From: Okeania sp. SIO2B3
Lineage (GTDB): Bacteria; Cyanobacteriota; Cyanobacteriia; Cyanobacteriales; Microcoleaceae
Length of the DNA: 39,326 nucleotides
Assembly: GCF_010672525.1 (NCBI RefSeq)
Contig: NZ_JAAHGH010000072.1
Coordinates: 1 to 39,326, forward strand
Direction of reading: 5' to 3'
Below the pieces are notes generated by a model, which had not been told where the DNA came from, ran no database searches, and worked only from the letters and a program-made list of their open reading frames with translations. Positions 1 to 8,468 of the stretch are shown in pieces (the first letter of the stretch is position 1; each line of letters starts with the position of its first letter). A program made the translations under genes and the position numbers.

Positions 1-2
1 AA

Positions 3-695
3 AAAACTGAACATGACTCGGCTTTAAGACAATATGAACAGGCATTAAAGCAATGGCAAAATCAGGAATTGGCAACTACTAATAGCCACAGTCAAATTTT
101 AACAAATCAGATTGATTTTATTCAAAGAAATAAGGTCATTGAACACTATAAACATCGGTTCAACCAGCTCGAAGTATTGTCTCCTACTCCGGGAAGCTCT
201 GCACCAAAAGGTCGCACTGAATTTAGTTTTTATGATAAATTAAATCGTTATTTTCCTGGGCAAATATTAATAGATTACAAGATGGTAAAATATGTAGAAT
301 ATCCATATACTCCAGACTTTATTTTACATTTACCAGCGTGGAACTTATATGTAGATATTGAAATAGATGAGCCTTATGATGCAAAGAAAAGGAAACCTAC
401 TCACTGTATTGATGTTCCGAAAGATACAAATAGAGATGATTTCTTTTTGGAGAAAAATTGGATTGTAATTCGTTTTGCTGAAGAGCAAATTGTAGAATCC
501 CCTAAAAGTTGTTGTAAGTTCATTGCATCAGTTGTGAGTGCATTAACTGGTCAGTCAATTCCTGAAGAATTACAGAATACACCTAGATTGAAAGATGTGC
601 CTAGATGGAATACAAAAAAGGCAAAACGGATGGCTCGGAAAAAATACCGCAATTATGTATCCACTCAATATGATGGGGTAGGCAATGATTTATAG
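3..695 (+). CDS. PD-(D/E)XK-like nuclease-fold protein, 5' end outside window
   Basis: The frame is open from the first bases of the window, so the start lies upstream; a TTG at 69 is only an internal codon. The visible 230 residues begin with a Gln/Glu-rich helix (ALRQYEQALKQWQNQ). They continue with a compact domain that contains a conserved Glu (GRTEFSFYDKL), PDFIL, and then a strand VDIEIDEPYD followed by FFLEKNWIVIRF. The order Glu, PD, and E-x-D on adjacent strands resembles the restriction-endonuclease-like fold, Vsr/DUF559 type, where the last strand often reads EIDxP. The C-terminus is very basic (KKAKRMARKKYR), which would suit nucleic acid contact. No target is suggested by the sequence. 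It is separated from the next gene by an IS66 remnant, so it need not belong to the GTPase cluster. The fold is inferred from motifs only. Confidence 0.55.
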   Translation, partial: KTEHDSALRQYEQALKQWQNQELATTNSHSQILTNQIDFIQRNKVIEHYKHRFNQLEVLSPTPGSSAPKGRTEFSFYDKLNRYFPGQILIDYKMVKYVEYPYTPDFILHLPAWNLYVDIEIDEPYDAKKRKPTHCIDVPKDTNRDDFFLEKNWIVIRFAEEQIVESPKSCCKFIASVVSALTGQSIPEELQNTPRLKDVPRWNTKKAKRMARKKYRNYVSTQYDGVGNDL

Positions 696-841
696 CTGCC
701 AAGACCAACCAAAGGAATTAACAGAAGAGCGATACGGCTGACACCACGCTCCGCGAACGCGAATAATAGTTGCCAGAGACGGAATCTTCTTATACCATAG
801 AATGCTATACTTGATGATGTGACCGCATATATGTAAAAAAA

Positions 842-1183
842 TTATTTAGATATGCGTTCACATACTTGTTTTGCGAGCCGAATGACTGGCCAAGATGTTT
901 CATCTAAATGAATTGAAGGTTGTTATATTTTCACCTAATTTGACAATTGCTCTACATAAGGTTTAATTGCTTTGGTTAACTTTTGATTAGTGTTGACTAA
1001 AGTTCCCAGACCAATCTCTATTTTCCCCAATTCCCATAACATCTTTTGATCAGAGCTTGGAGTATCTTCAGCATTTTTTGCTTTTTCTGATTTTTTTAGT
1101 AGGTCTGTTGATGGTGGTTTGGAGGAAGTCTTACTGTCTAAATTTCGACTAATTAAAATTTTTTTAGCTGAAACTGCATATAC
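842..1183 (-). pseudogene. IS66-type transposase remnant with internal deletions and two in-frame stops
   Basis: One minus-strand frame reads continuously apart from two stop codons at 935-937 (TAG) and 923-925 (TAA). It contains the IS66 N-terminal signature DSKTSSKPPSTDLLKKSEK. This is joined directly to a middle segment (WELGKIEIGLGTLVNTNQK), and then comes QPSIHLDETSWPV, which carries the first catalytic Asp motif (DET.W) of IS66 transposases. The zinc-finger region that normally lies between the first two parts is missing, and everything after the first catalytic motif is reduced to about 15 residues. The stops fit simple TGG-to-TAG and CAA-to-TAA changes in the phrase SNWVKIQQPS. There is no start codon in the correct position. 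This is a fossil insertion sequence that explains most of the 577-bp space between flanking genes. Confidence 0.8.
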
Positions 1184-1272
1184 TTATCAGCCTAACCTGA
1201 ATATATAAATGAAAGAGCAGACTGAGAAACTTTTCACAAGAAGTTCTTAATTGTCAATATAAGTGAAATACC

Positions 1273-2682
1273 ATGTGGCAAAATAAATTTATTAAACGTT
1301 TTGACAAAAACAACGGTAGTTGGCAAATTAGTCTACAACTAGAAAATAGTCTTAATAATTGGGTTAATAGTGTTGACAAACCAAATGAAGCTGATTTTGC
1401 TGATTTTTGTTTTGAACAATCTAATTTGCTCAATTTAGATAATATTTACACACAACATTTATGTGCTTATTTAGAAAATATTGGCTGGTATACTTCTCAA
1501 AGTATTCATTATAAAATCATAAGAAAAGGAGAAGATTTACGCAGTAATATTATTCATACTTCTGTAGAAGATATTTTTCAAATTTTCTGGGAGAAAGAAG
1601 CTAATAATCCTATAGTTTTTTATAAAAATTATAATCCCACTCTAGGAACGTTAGTTAAATATACCAAAAGAAAAATGAAATGCATCATTGAAGATGATGT
1701 TTTTGATAATCCAGTAGATACTCATACTGGTTATGGTTTATTAAAAAAACTTAACTCTGAAATCAAGAAGAAAGAGGCTTTACAAAGGCAAGGATATAAT
1801 AAAAAAACAGATGTAATGTTTGATAATTACATTACTATTTGGAAGTTATTTAATGAAGTTTGTAGACATCATAAAAAAGAACCTAAGCCAGAACATTGGC
1901 AAACTTTAACTCAACTTTATAACAAAGATAATCAACCTACAGTTGAAGAAGAAGTAATTCAAGGCTGGATTAATAATATTTGCATTTCTGCTGCTAAAAA
2001 CTATTTATCCATTCGGATACAACAACCTAACTCTCCTGAACAAGATATTATAGAACAACTACGAGGTGATAATAATACGCCTGAATACATACTAGAACAA
2101 GAACATTTTAATCATCTAACCAATCATCTAACCAACAATTTTTATGCACAATCTAGAACTAATTTTCAAGATTTTATAAACAACAATTTAACTCTTGAAG
2201 AACAACAAGTTATGTTTTTATTATATGGTTTAAACTTTAATCAAACAGAAGTAGCAGAACAGTTAGGATGGTATTCTACAAAAAATGATAAACCAGAGCA
2301 ATTTAAAGTTAGTAGATGCAAAACCAAAATATTTAAAAAATTAATTAAATCATATATCGATGTAATTAAAACTAATCAAAATCAATTAGAATGGTTGAAT
2401 TTAGATGCACAAGTAAAACTAAATTCAGAAATAATTAATTTAGCTAAAAATTATTTTGAACCTATATTGGAAAAGTATAACTCAGAGTCAATGAACCTTT
2501 TAGTTGAACAAGCGCTAAATCAAAGTAGTAATCAAAATGAATGTGTATTATTAAAACAACGAAAAAGCCAACTTAAAACACAAATAACTAATAGAATTTA
2601 TCAGGAATTAAGAGTTTGTTTTTTAGATTCATATATCCTGTTATCAAAAATTAATGAATTAATTAGGGATTACTATGACTGA
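1273..2682 (+). CDS. Sigma-70-like HTH protein (cyanobacterial DUF1822-associated type)
   Basis: 469 residues, highly AT-biased and Asn/Gln-rich. Around residues 306-355 is a sigma region 4-like helix-turn-helix: LTLEEQQVMFLLYGLNFNQT, then EVAEQLGW, then a recognition-helix-like FKVSRCKTKIFKKL. Upstream, around residues 125-240, an RNA-polymerase-contact-like helical region (YTKRKMKCIIEDD) has no clear -10-melting signature, so whether it acts as a true sigma factor is open. The gene lies 77 bp upstream of a DUF1822 protein. The same pairing, with a divergent paralogue (26937-25375), recurs on the other strand of this window. Family knowledge: in cyanobacteria, sigma-70-like proteins of this large divergent type often sit next to DUF1822 genes. 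Promoter recognition is inference; it could instead be a DNA-binding adaptor. ATG at 1273 has no strong Shine-Dalgarno sequence. Confidence 0.6.
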   Translation: MWQNKFIKRFDKNNGSWQISLQLENSLNNWVNSVDKPNEADFADFCFEQSNLLNLDNIYTQHLCAYLENIGWYTSQSIHYKIIRKGEDLRSNIIHTSVEDIFQIFWEKEANNPIVFYKNYNPTLGTLVKYTKRKMKCIIEDDVFDNPVDTHTGYGLLKKLNSEIKKKEALQRQGYNKKTDVMFDNYITIWKLFNEVCRHHKKEPKPEHWQTLTQLYNKDNQPTVEEEVIQGWINNICISAAKNYLSIRIQQPNSPEQDIIEQLRGDNNTPEYILEQEHFNHLTNHLTNNFYAQSRTNFQDFINNNLTLEEQQVMFLLYGLNFNQTEVAEQLGWYSTKNDKPEQFKVSRCKTKIFKKLIKSYIDVIKTNQNQLEWLNLDAQVKLNSEIINLAKNYFEPILEKYNSESMNLLVEQALNQSSNQNECVLLKQRKSQLKTQITNRIYQELRVCFLDSYILLSKINELIRDYYD

Positions 2683-2759
2683 TAATTTTTCTTAACAATT
2701 AATAGTGCATATTTCATAAAGCTGTTCTTGATAAAACTATAGATTGGAGGTATTCAAAA

Positions 2760-4319
2760 ATGGGATTAACTTTAAAAGAATTAAAAATTATTGATGTAGA
2801 ATCAGTTTGGATCGCTTTATCACTAGAAGATGAAAAAACCGAACTTAAAGAATCTGATTATGCTGATGAAACAGCGTATTACAATGCTTTTGTTAATAAT
2901 CTTTGTTTAAAAGTAGTTGCTACTTGGTTAACAGAATATCTAGAAATAGATGAGCAAAAAATTACTATCTTTCCCACTCAAAAAGATGCACAAAAGCTCT
3001 GGAATTTTATTGATGGAACAGCTATTGAAGTAGAAAATACTCGTTTTATTATTGTCCCTGTAGAATCTGTAAATATTCAAGAATGTTCTATTCAAAAAGA
3101 GTGGATAGATTTACAAAATTGGATAGGTAACTATTATTTGTTCGTGGAAATAAATTTAGATAAACACTGGCTGAGAATATTGGGTTATACAACTCATAAA
3201 ACCATAAAATCAAAAGGGAAATACGATTGTACAACTCGCACTTATTCATTAGCTAGAGAACAATTAATTGATGACTTAGAAGTAATGTGGATAGCTAGAG
3301 AACTTTGCCCAGATGAAACAGAAAAAGTTGAGCAGTTACCAGTTATTACAAGAAGTAAAGCTTTAGATTTAGCATCAGAAGTTCAAAATTATTTGTCGAG
3401 TGTTGCTCGCTTAAGTTTAGATTTTGAGCATTGGGGAGCATTATTAGAAAATCATTGGGATTTATTATCTATAAAAATACCAGTTAGCACAATCAATCAA
3501 TCATTAAGTCCACTCAAAAATATAGTAGATATTTCTGAAGATATTATGATTAATTTAAAATCATGGTGGCAAAGACAATTTCCTAAAAACTGGTATCCTA
3601 TATATGAACTTTTAGGTTCAAATGAAAGTAATTTTACTTTTGCATTTCGTGGAAAAGCAGGGTCGAGAGAATCTATTCCTGAAGATCGAAAAACTATTCC
3701 TGCTTTAATCCAATTACTAGATGATAAAGATGAAGAGACTCGCTTAAAAGCAGCAGAATGTTTAGGAAGAATTGCACCAAATAATGCAGAAGCTATTACG
3801 GCACTTATTGATTTATTTAATACCAGTTTTGATAAATGGACTCGTCATCAAGCTATTGATAGTTTAGAACGAATTGGTAAAGGAAATAAACAAGCAAGTT
3901 CAGCTTTATCTCAATTACTAAAAACTCTAGAAGAAGATGAATTTCGGTGGAAAGTTGCACTTGCTTTAGGAAAAATAGATCCAGAACATCCAGAAGGTGG
4001 TGTAAGTCGTGCCAAACAAATTGATTTAGGTATGGAATTAGCAGGTCATTCGGTAGCTTTATTGGTTGCTCAAATGCCTAAAACAGAGCAAGAAACAGAT
4101 ATTTTGGTGCGAGTTCGCCCAATGCAGGAACATCTTTATTTACCTTCTGGTTTGCAGTTAATGATATTCGATCAGTTTGGGGAAAAAGTTGATGATGTTC
4201 ATGCTAGAGATGCGGATAATTTGATTCAATTACCGTTTTGCGTTGAGCCTCCAGAGCGCTTTAGCATTACCGTTGAATTAGGAAAAGTCTCTCATACAGA
4301 GCAATTTACCAGTGGTTGA
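2760..4319 (+). CDS. DUF1822 family protein with internal HEAT repeats
   Basis: 519 residues. Residues 1-185 are the DUF1822 N-terminal region (DGTAIEVENTRFIIVPVES, IGNYYLFVEINLDKHWLRI, LGYTTHKTI) and align residue by residue with the start of the GTPase fusion at 25344-22549. Residues about 300-410 form three HEAT/PBS-lyase-type helical repeats (IPALIQLLDDKDEETRLKAA, TALIDLF, SALSQLLKTLEEDEFRWKVA). Residues 416-519 are a beta-rich tail typical of DUF1822 proteins (LAGHSVALLVAQMPKTEQ, VRVRPMQ, LPSGLQLMIFD, ERFSITVELG). The start is supported by GGAGG at 2747-2751. DUF1822 has no established biochemical role; HEAT repeats usually bind other proteins. Together with the preceding sigma-like gene, 77 bp away, it probably forms a two-gene unit. 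A regulatory or adaptor function is inference. Confidence 0.8.
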   Translation: MGLTLKELKIIDVESVWIALSLEDEKTELKESDYADETAYYNAFVNNLCLKVVATWLTEYLEIDEQKITIFPTQKDAQKLWNFIDGTAIEVENTRFIIVPVESVNIQECSIQKEWIDLQNWIGNYYLFVEINLDKHWLRILGYTTHKTIKSKGKYDCTTRTYSLAREQLIDDLEVMWIARELCPDETEKVEQLPVITRSKALDLASEVQNYLSSVARLSLDFEHWGALLENHWDLLSIKIPVSTINQSLSPLKNIVDISEDIMINLKSWWQRQFPKNWYPIYELLGSNESNFTFAFRGKAGSRESIPEDRKTIPALIQLLDDKDEETRLKAAECLGRIAPNNAEAITALIDLFNTSFDKWTRHQAIDSLERIGKGNKQASSALSQLLKTLEEDEFRWKVALALGKIDPEHPEGGVSRAKQIDLGMELAGHSVALLVAQMPKTEQETDILVRVRPMQEHLYLPSGLQLMIFDQFGEKVDDVHARDADNLIQLPFCVEPPERFSITVELGKVSHTEQFTSG

Positions 4320-4402
4320 AAAAAATTTTTGCTGTTGAAGTGCATATTTCTGAATTTTTATCCTGATGAATAAGTACCAGGGCAGAATTAACCTAACATT
4401 TT

Positions 4403-4522
4403 TTGGAGGGTAGGTATAAATACATTGATGCCAGAGGTAAAAGGAATGTAGTTGGTTTAGTAAATACACAAATAATTTTGCACGACTACTTAAATAGCAA
4501 GTTAATTACAAAGGATAATTAA
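4403..4522 (+). other. Short reading frame (39 codons) with an IDARG...NTQI leader-like motif, possible remnant
   Basis: From a TTG at 4403 one frame stays open to TAA at 4520-4522, four bases before the ATG of the next gene. The product reads EGRYKYIDARGKRNVVG followed by LVNTQIILHDYL. The phrase IDARG-x-NVVG-x-NTQI resembles the IDARGxQGVQVGDGNTQ leader seen in some NLR- and CHAT-linked proteins, which has been discussed as an RHIM-like amyloid signalling motif. A good Shine-Dalgarno sequence (GGAGGG, 4405-4410) is present but lies inside the frame and is followed by no ATG, GTG or TTG in frame, so translation is doubtful. It may be the decayed 3' end of a gene or a tiny coupled peptide. 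Confidence 0.3.
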
Positions 4523-4526
4523 AAAT

Positions 4527-6902
4527 ATGCCTACTATTGCAGACATTGAACAAAGAGTACAAGTAATTCAACAGGAAATTAAACAATATTTACCTGATAT
4601 TACATCTGAACAAGCAAAAAAATTTGCTTACCAAGTAATTCGTTTAGATTTAGTTAAGGATTATAAAACAAAATATCCTGAAGATTTTAATTACTTTGAA
4701 CTCAAGGATTTGTTTGTTGCTGCTTGTAAATCACTAGATTATACTAAGCCTTATCGTATTGCTATTATTGGTAATACAGGTGTTGGTAAAAGTACCTTTA
4801 ATAATAGTTTAGTAGGGCGTAATCTTTTGTTCACTCGTGCTGAAGGAAAGGCAGCAACAGGAACAGTTTTAGAAATATTTTTTGTTGAGGAAAATGAACA
4901 AGAAATTGCAATTGTTGAATATCGGAATCAAAGAAAGATTAAAGCTTTAATCAAAAAAGTATTTCAAAAACTCAGCGAAAAAAATCTGATTAATATTCCT
5001 AATTGGCAAACAGTAATTGATGGTTCTCCTATTGACGATAATTTTAGGATGAATCTTGGTAATTTGAATCCTCCAAATAATCTTGGTTCAGGAGAACAGA
5101 CTTTATTCCAACAATATAAAGATACTGTTGTTGATATTATTGAACAATATCTACTACACGGCAATTTAAACTCAGAAACTTTTTACCTTAATAATCCAGA
5201 ACATTTACAACAGCTAAATCAATTAACTGATGAAAACAGTTTATTAAACAACTCCGATAATCCTAACCCTAACCGTAGAATTGGCTTGATTGAAAAAGTA
5301 ATATATAAGATTAAACCTAACACGCAAAACGACAATTTAGGGCTAGAATTTCCTACGAATGTTTGTTTAGTTGATTTACCAGGTTTAGATGGTAGTTTAT
5401 TACATGATTTAATTATTCTTGATGGAATAAAAGATGCTGATGCGGTTATTTACATTAATAACCCCAAACGAATTGATACTAATGCCGATCTCCAGTTACT
5501 AAGTGAGGTCAAAAGTTCAATTACTGTGAACAATAATAGAGATTCCTACAAAGGTATTTTCTTTATCCTAACTTCCAGAGATAATATTACCAGGGATGAA
5601 AACTATGATTCAACTCAATTGCCTCAAAATATGAGAGATTTCATAGATAAGTTTTTGCCTGGTTATACTCAACAGTTATCTAATCGAAACGATGAGGGCG
5701 ATCCTTATTTTTATGTATCATCTATTGCTGCTTATTACGCTAAAAAGTTATTGCGAGGAGAAACTTTATCAGAAGAATTAAGACAGACTTATGAACAAGC
5801 TTGTCTTGGTTTAAGAATCAGAAATTATGATGATTATAAAGCTGTATTAAATGCTAGTCGGATGCCTAAATTAATTGACAAGTTAAAATATTTTGTTCTG
5901 AATGAGCGCATCGATCAGCAAATTAATAATGGTAAAATTGCTCTTGATTCGATTATGATTTTTTTGGTTAATAAATATACTCTAGACCAAGAACAACAAA
6001 CTCGCATTATGGGTAATTTGTCTTTGGATGAAATTCAAACACAAACCTTGCTAAAAAAAGAAAAATACCTGAACGAGTTAGTTCAAAAGTTTAGCGTCAA
6101 AGAATTTAATTCTTTATCAGGATATCAGAATAAATTGTCTGCTTCAGTAAACGAAATTTGCCAAGAAATAGATATAGCAATTCAAAAACAAATGCCACAA
6201 ATTTGGCGAAAGTGCGTATCAACAGGAAGACCTTTAAATAATGGAAAGCCTGAATTAGCTGTATTAGCAAAAACATTTTTGTTAGAAGTTCAAACTAAAT
6301 TATGGCATCAACTAGGATATCGGATGGTTCGTTTTAGTGAACAGTTGGTTCAAGAATATCGCAATAGCTTACAACAAGAAAACTTAGTTAGAACAATAAC
6401 TAGAGAGTGTTATGAAACAGTTCAATATCAAGAATTAGAAAATAAATTAAACCATTGGATTGAGAAACAAATGGCCTTTAAACTAAAGGAAATTGCTTCT
6501 CGTATAGGTTTAGTTTTCTTGGGAAGGTCTCAAGATGATTTGTTGAATGATAATTCAGAGATTCTTAAAAAGAATAAATTTCTTAGTATTATTCGGCAAC
6601 TTCCTCAACAAGAAGAACTTGAACCTGAGAAATTTAAGCCTTTAGTACAAGAAATTCACGACCATTATACTCCTATTATTACTAGCTACTGTCTTACTGC
6701 ATTAATTAATGTATATCGCTATGAATATACTGTAATTGAAGAAAATTTAGTAGATTTTATTCGTCAGACTTTTCATAAGTTACTTTACACTCCTAATGCT
6801 AGAGCAAAAGATAAAATTCAAGGGGAGTTTAATCAACAACCTGGATGGCGAGTATTAGCAAAAATTGAAAATAAATTAGCTTTATTAAAAGCAATTCCTT
6901 AG
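4527..6902 (+). CDS. Large dynamin-like GTPase (GTPase A)
   Basis: 791 residues. The P-loop (G1) is IAIIGNTGVGKSTFNN at about residues 79-94. The switch II motif (G3) is VCLVDLPGLDG at about 279-289. The position expected for G4 reads FILTSRDNIT (about 345-354), where TSRD replaces the usual N/TKxD. A roughly 110-residue insertion between G1 and G3 includes a Pro/Gly/Asn-rich stretch (GNLNPPNNLGSGEQTLFQQY). After the GTPase domain the protein is almost entirely helical and lacks the Gly-rich hydrophobic hairpin seen in the other dynamin-like proteins here, so membrane insertion is not predicted. Its long helical tail would suit self-assembly. AAGGAT at 4511-4516 precedes the ATG. It is followed by another GTPase gene (7028) and a GAP1-like gene, an arrangement like the reported paired-GTPase conflict systems; that link is inference. 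Confidence 0.8.
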   Translation: MPTIADIEQRVQVIQQEIKQYLPDITSEQAKKFAYQVIRLDLVKDYKTKYPEDFNYFELKDLFVAACKSLDYTKPYRIAIIGNTGVGKSTFNNSLVGRNLLFTRAEGKAATGTVLEIFFVEENEQEIAIVEYRNQRKIKALIKKVFQKLSEKNLINIPNWQTVIDGSPIDDNFRMNLGNLNPPNNLGSGEQTLFQQYKDTVVDIIEQYLLHGNLNSETFYLNNPEHLQQLNQLTDENSLLNNSDNPNPNRRIGLIEKVIYKIKPNTQNDNLGLEFPTNVCLVDLPGLDGSLLHDLIILDGIKDADAVIYINNPKRIDTNADLQLLSEVKSSITVNNNRDSYKGIFFILTSRDNITRDENYDSTQLPQNMRDFIDKFLPGYTQQLSNRNDEGDPYFYVSSIAAYYAKKLLRGETLSEELRQTYEQACLGLRIRNYDDYKAVLNASRMPKLIDKLKYFVLNERIDQQINNGKIALDSIMIFLVNKYTLDQEQQTRIMGNLSLDEIQTQTLLKKEKYLNELVQKFSVKEFNSLSGYQNKLSASVNEICQEIDIAIQKQMPQIWRKCVSTGRPLNNGKPELAVLAKTFLLEVQTKLWHQLGYRMVRFSEQLVQEYRNSLQQENLVRTITRECYETVQYQELENKLNHWIEKQMAFKLKEIASRIGLVFLGRSQDDLLNDNSEILKKNKFLSIIRQLPQQEELEPEKFKPLVQEIHDHYTPIITSYCLTALINVYRYEYTVIEENLVDFIRQTFHKLLYTPNARAKDKIQGEFNQQPGWRVLAKIENKLALLKAIP

Positions 6903-6912
6903 TTCTAAAAAT

Positions 6913-6974
6913 AGGGAGTATCAGAGTTTTAGTATTTGATTATTTTCATAAAAATTTTAACTCTGAAACACCCT
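6913..6974. repeat. Inverted repeat between two GTPase genes
   Basis: The 16-bp arm AGGGAGTATCAGAGTT (6913-6928) is matched by AACTCTGAAACACCCT (6959-6974), with two mismatches and a 30-bp AT-rich loop. It starts 11 bp after the stop of GTPase A. It could fold in the transcript as an attenuating stem-loop or represent a small MITE. No T-tract follows directly, so a simple terminator is less likely. Confidence 0.6.
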
Positions 6975-7027
6975 AAAAATAACATAAATATATTCACAAT
7001 CATAAAATGCAATAGTAGGTAAATATT

Positions 7028-8314
7028 ATGATTCTCAAAGATTTTCTTCAAAATAACAATAATCACGCACTAACTCAAATTCGGATTGGTATTTGGGGTG
7101 GAGTTGGTTCTGGTAAAAGTATTTACTTAACTCGACTTTTTGAATGTTTAGAAAAATCACCAAATTATAGAATTGCAGCAGATGACAAAGCAATTGAATT
7201 TATTCAAACAAATAAACATATTTTAGATAATGAGAAAAGACCAGGTTCTCTACTGAAAGAAACAGACCCAGCTATGAGTGAATTAGAAATTTTTCGTTAT
7301 ACCATAACTTCTCAATCTAGTTGGTTTCAAGATGTAACAATTGTTTGGGAATTTATTGATGCTAGTGGTGAATTTTACGAAAATCCTGATAGCAATGTAC
7401 AAGTAAGTGACGGAGAAACTACTTATAACATTATTGAATATTTAATGAGTTGTCATGGAATTATTTTTTTGCTCGATCCTCTGCGCATATTAAAGACAGA
7501 ACAAACTAAAACTTATCGTAAATTATTATCAGATTTGTTCATTGAATTTAGACGCAGGTCTCGATCTAGTGTCAATCAAAAAGTAACTCCTTTAGAACAA
7601 TATATGGCATTTTGTGTGTCAAAAGTTGACGAGGAAGTCGCTAAAATTGATGGGAAAATTGTTAAAAAGACCGATGTAACTGAAGAAGAATATCAAAGAA
7701 TTAACTCAGAAGATGATAGAGATTGGTTATGGAAAGCTGGACAGAATCCCTATGATTTAGTTACAGAAATAATGGGAGAAGATATGACGACAAAATTAAG
7801 TACAGAATATTGTCGGGTAGAAACAAAGCCTGATAAACGAGAGAAACCCCATCCTCAAAATCGTTGTAATTTTTATGCTATTTCTGCATTTGGACGTTAC
7901 AGAGATGAGCGAGGAGAATTATGTACAGTTTTTGAAGATATTCAGCCTCAAATTCCTAATTCTAATTCACCAGATGCAGAAGAAGAAAAAAATACAAATG
8001 TTTGGGGAAATCAACCAGATTGGAATTCAGCTTTTTGCAATAATTCTAATAATCAAGAGTCGCAAACATCAAATTCATCAACGGGTTTTACTTGGGAGCA
8101 AGAGGAAGAGTATTCTAATGTTCCAGAACCTAATAAACTAATTATTAAAGAAGGAGTACCTATTAATTCATTCAATATAATTGAACCTCTTGAATGGTTA
8201 ATTAAAGGCATTCGTAAACATCCACCTATTCTTTTCTCGGATCGGCAACAAACATCATCAGTTCAAGAGAATCAAAAAAGAGTTAGATCCAGAAGCAGAA
8301 AAAGAGATAATTAA
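7028..8314 (+). CDS. TRAFAC-type P-loop GTPase resembling DO-GTPase (double-GTPase conflict systems)
   Basis: 428 residues. G1 is IGIWGGVGSGKSIYLTRLFE (about residues 20-39). G3 is WEFIDASGEFY (DxxG, about 107-117). A strand IIFLLDPLRI follows at about 147-156, G4 is CVSKVDEE (SKxD, about 196-203) and G5-like FYAISAFGR is at about 282-290. The end of the domain, FNIIEPLEWLIKGIRK, matches the closing helix (VxEPLxWLL) that I associate with DO-GTPase/TRAFAC proteins of NTP-dependent conflict systems. Between G5 and that helix is a low-complexity acidic/Asn-Ser stretch, and the C-terminus is basic (RVRSRSRKRDN). No transmembrane segment is seen. The ATG at 7028 gives the first Met before the P-loop. 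A MITE abuts the stop codon. Substrate and partner are unknown; the neighbouring large GTPase and GAP1-like protein are the likely partners. Confidence 0.7.
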   Translation: MILKDFLQNNNNHALTQIRIGIWGGVGSGKSIYLTRLFECLEKSPNYRIAADDKAIEFIQTNKHILDNEKRPGSLLKETDPAMSELEIFRYTITSQSSWFQDVTIVWEFIDASGEFYENPDSNVQVSDGETTYNIIEYLMSCHGIIFLLDPLRILKTEQTKTYRKLLSDLFIEFRRRSRSSVNQKVTPLEQYMAFCVSKVDEEVAKIDGKIVKKTDVTEEEYQRINSEDDRDWLWKAGQNPYDLVTEIMGEDMTTKLSTEYCRVETKPDKREKPHPQNRCNFYAISAFGRYRDERGELCTVFEDIQPQIPNSNSPDAEEEKNTNVWGNQPDWNSAFCNNSNNQESQTSNSSTGFTWEQEEEYSNVPEPNKLIIKEGVPINSFNIIEPLEWLIKGIRKHPPILFSDRQQTSSVQENQKRVRSRSRKRDN

Positions 8315-8415
8315 CAGGACTTACACACCAAAACAAGAAACCGGGTTTATTGCCCTGATTATTGTTTCTCAAATCACAAATTTTCGTATCATAACCCGGT
8401 TTCTACGTAAGTCCT
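8315..8415. mobile_element. MITE-like element, family with AGGACTTAC ends (copy 1)
   Basis: The left end AGGACTTAC (8316-8324) is followed by AGAAACCGGGTT (8336-8347), and the right end is AACCCGGTTTCTACGTAAGTCCT (8393-8415), its inverse with a small insertion on the left. AATTAA occurs on both flanks and may be a target duplication. The element begins right after the stop codon of the TRAFAC-type GTPase gene. If AATTAA is the duplication, the original stop would have been the same, so the protein was not truncated. Confidence 0.75.
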
Positions 8416-8468
8416 AATTAAATAAAATTTAGACCCATATTGACAAAATATAAAATCGAACAAAAAGT

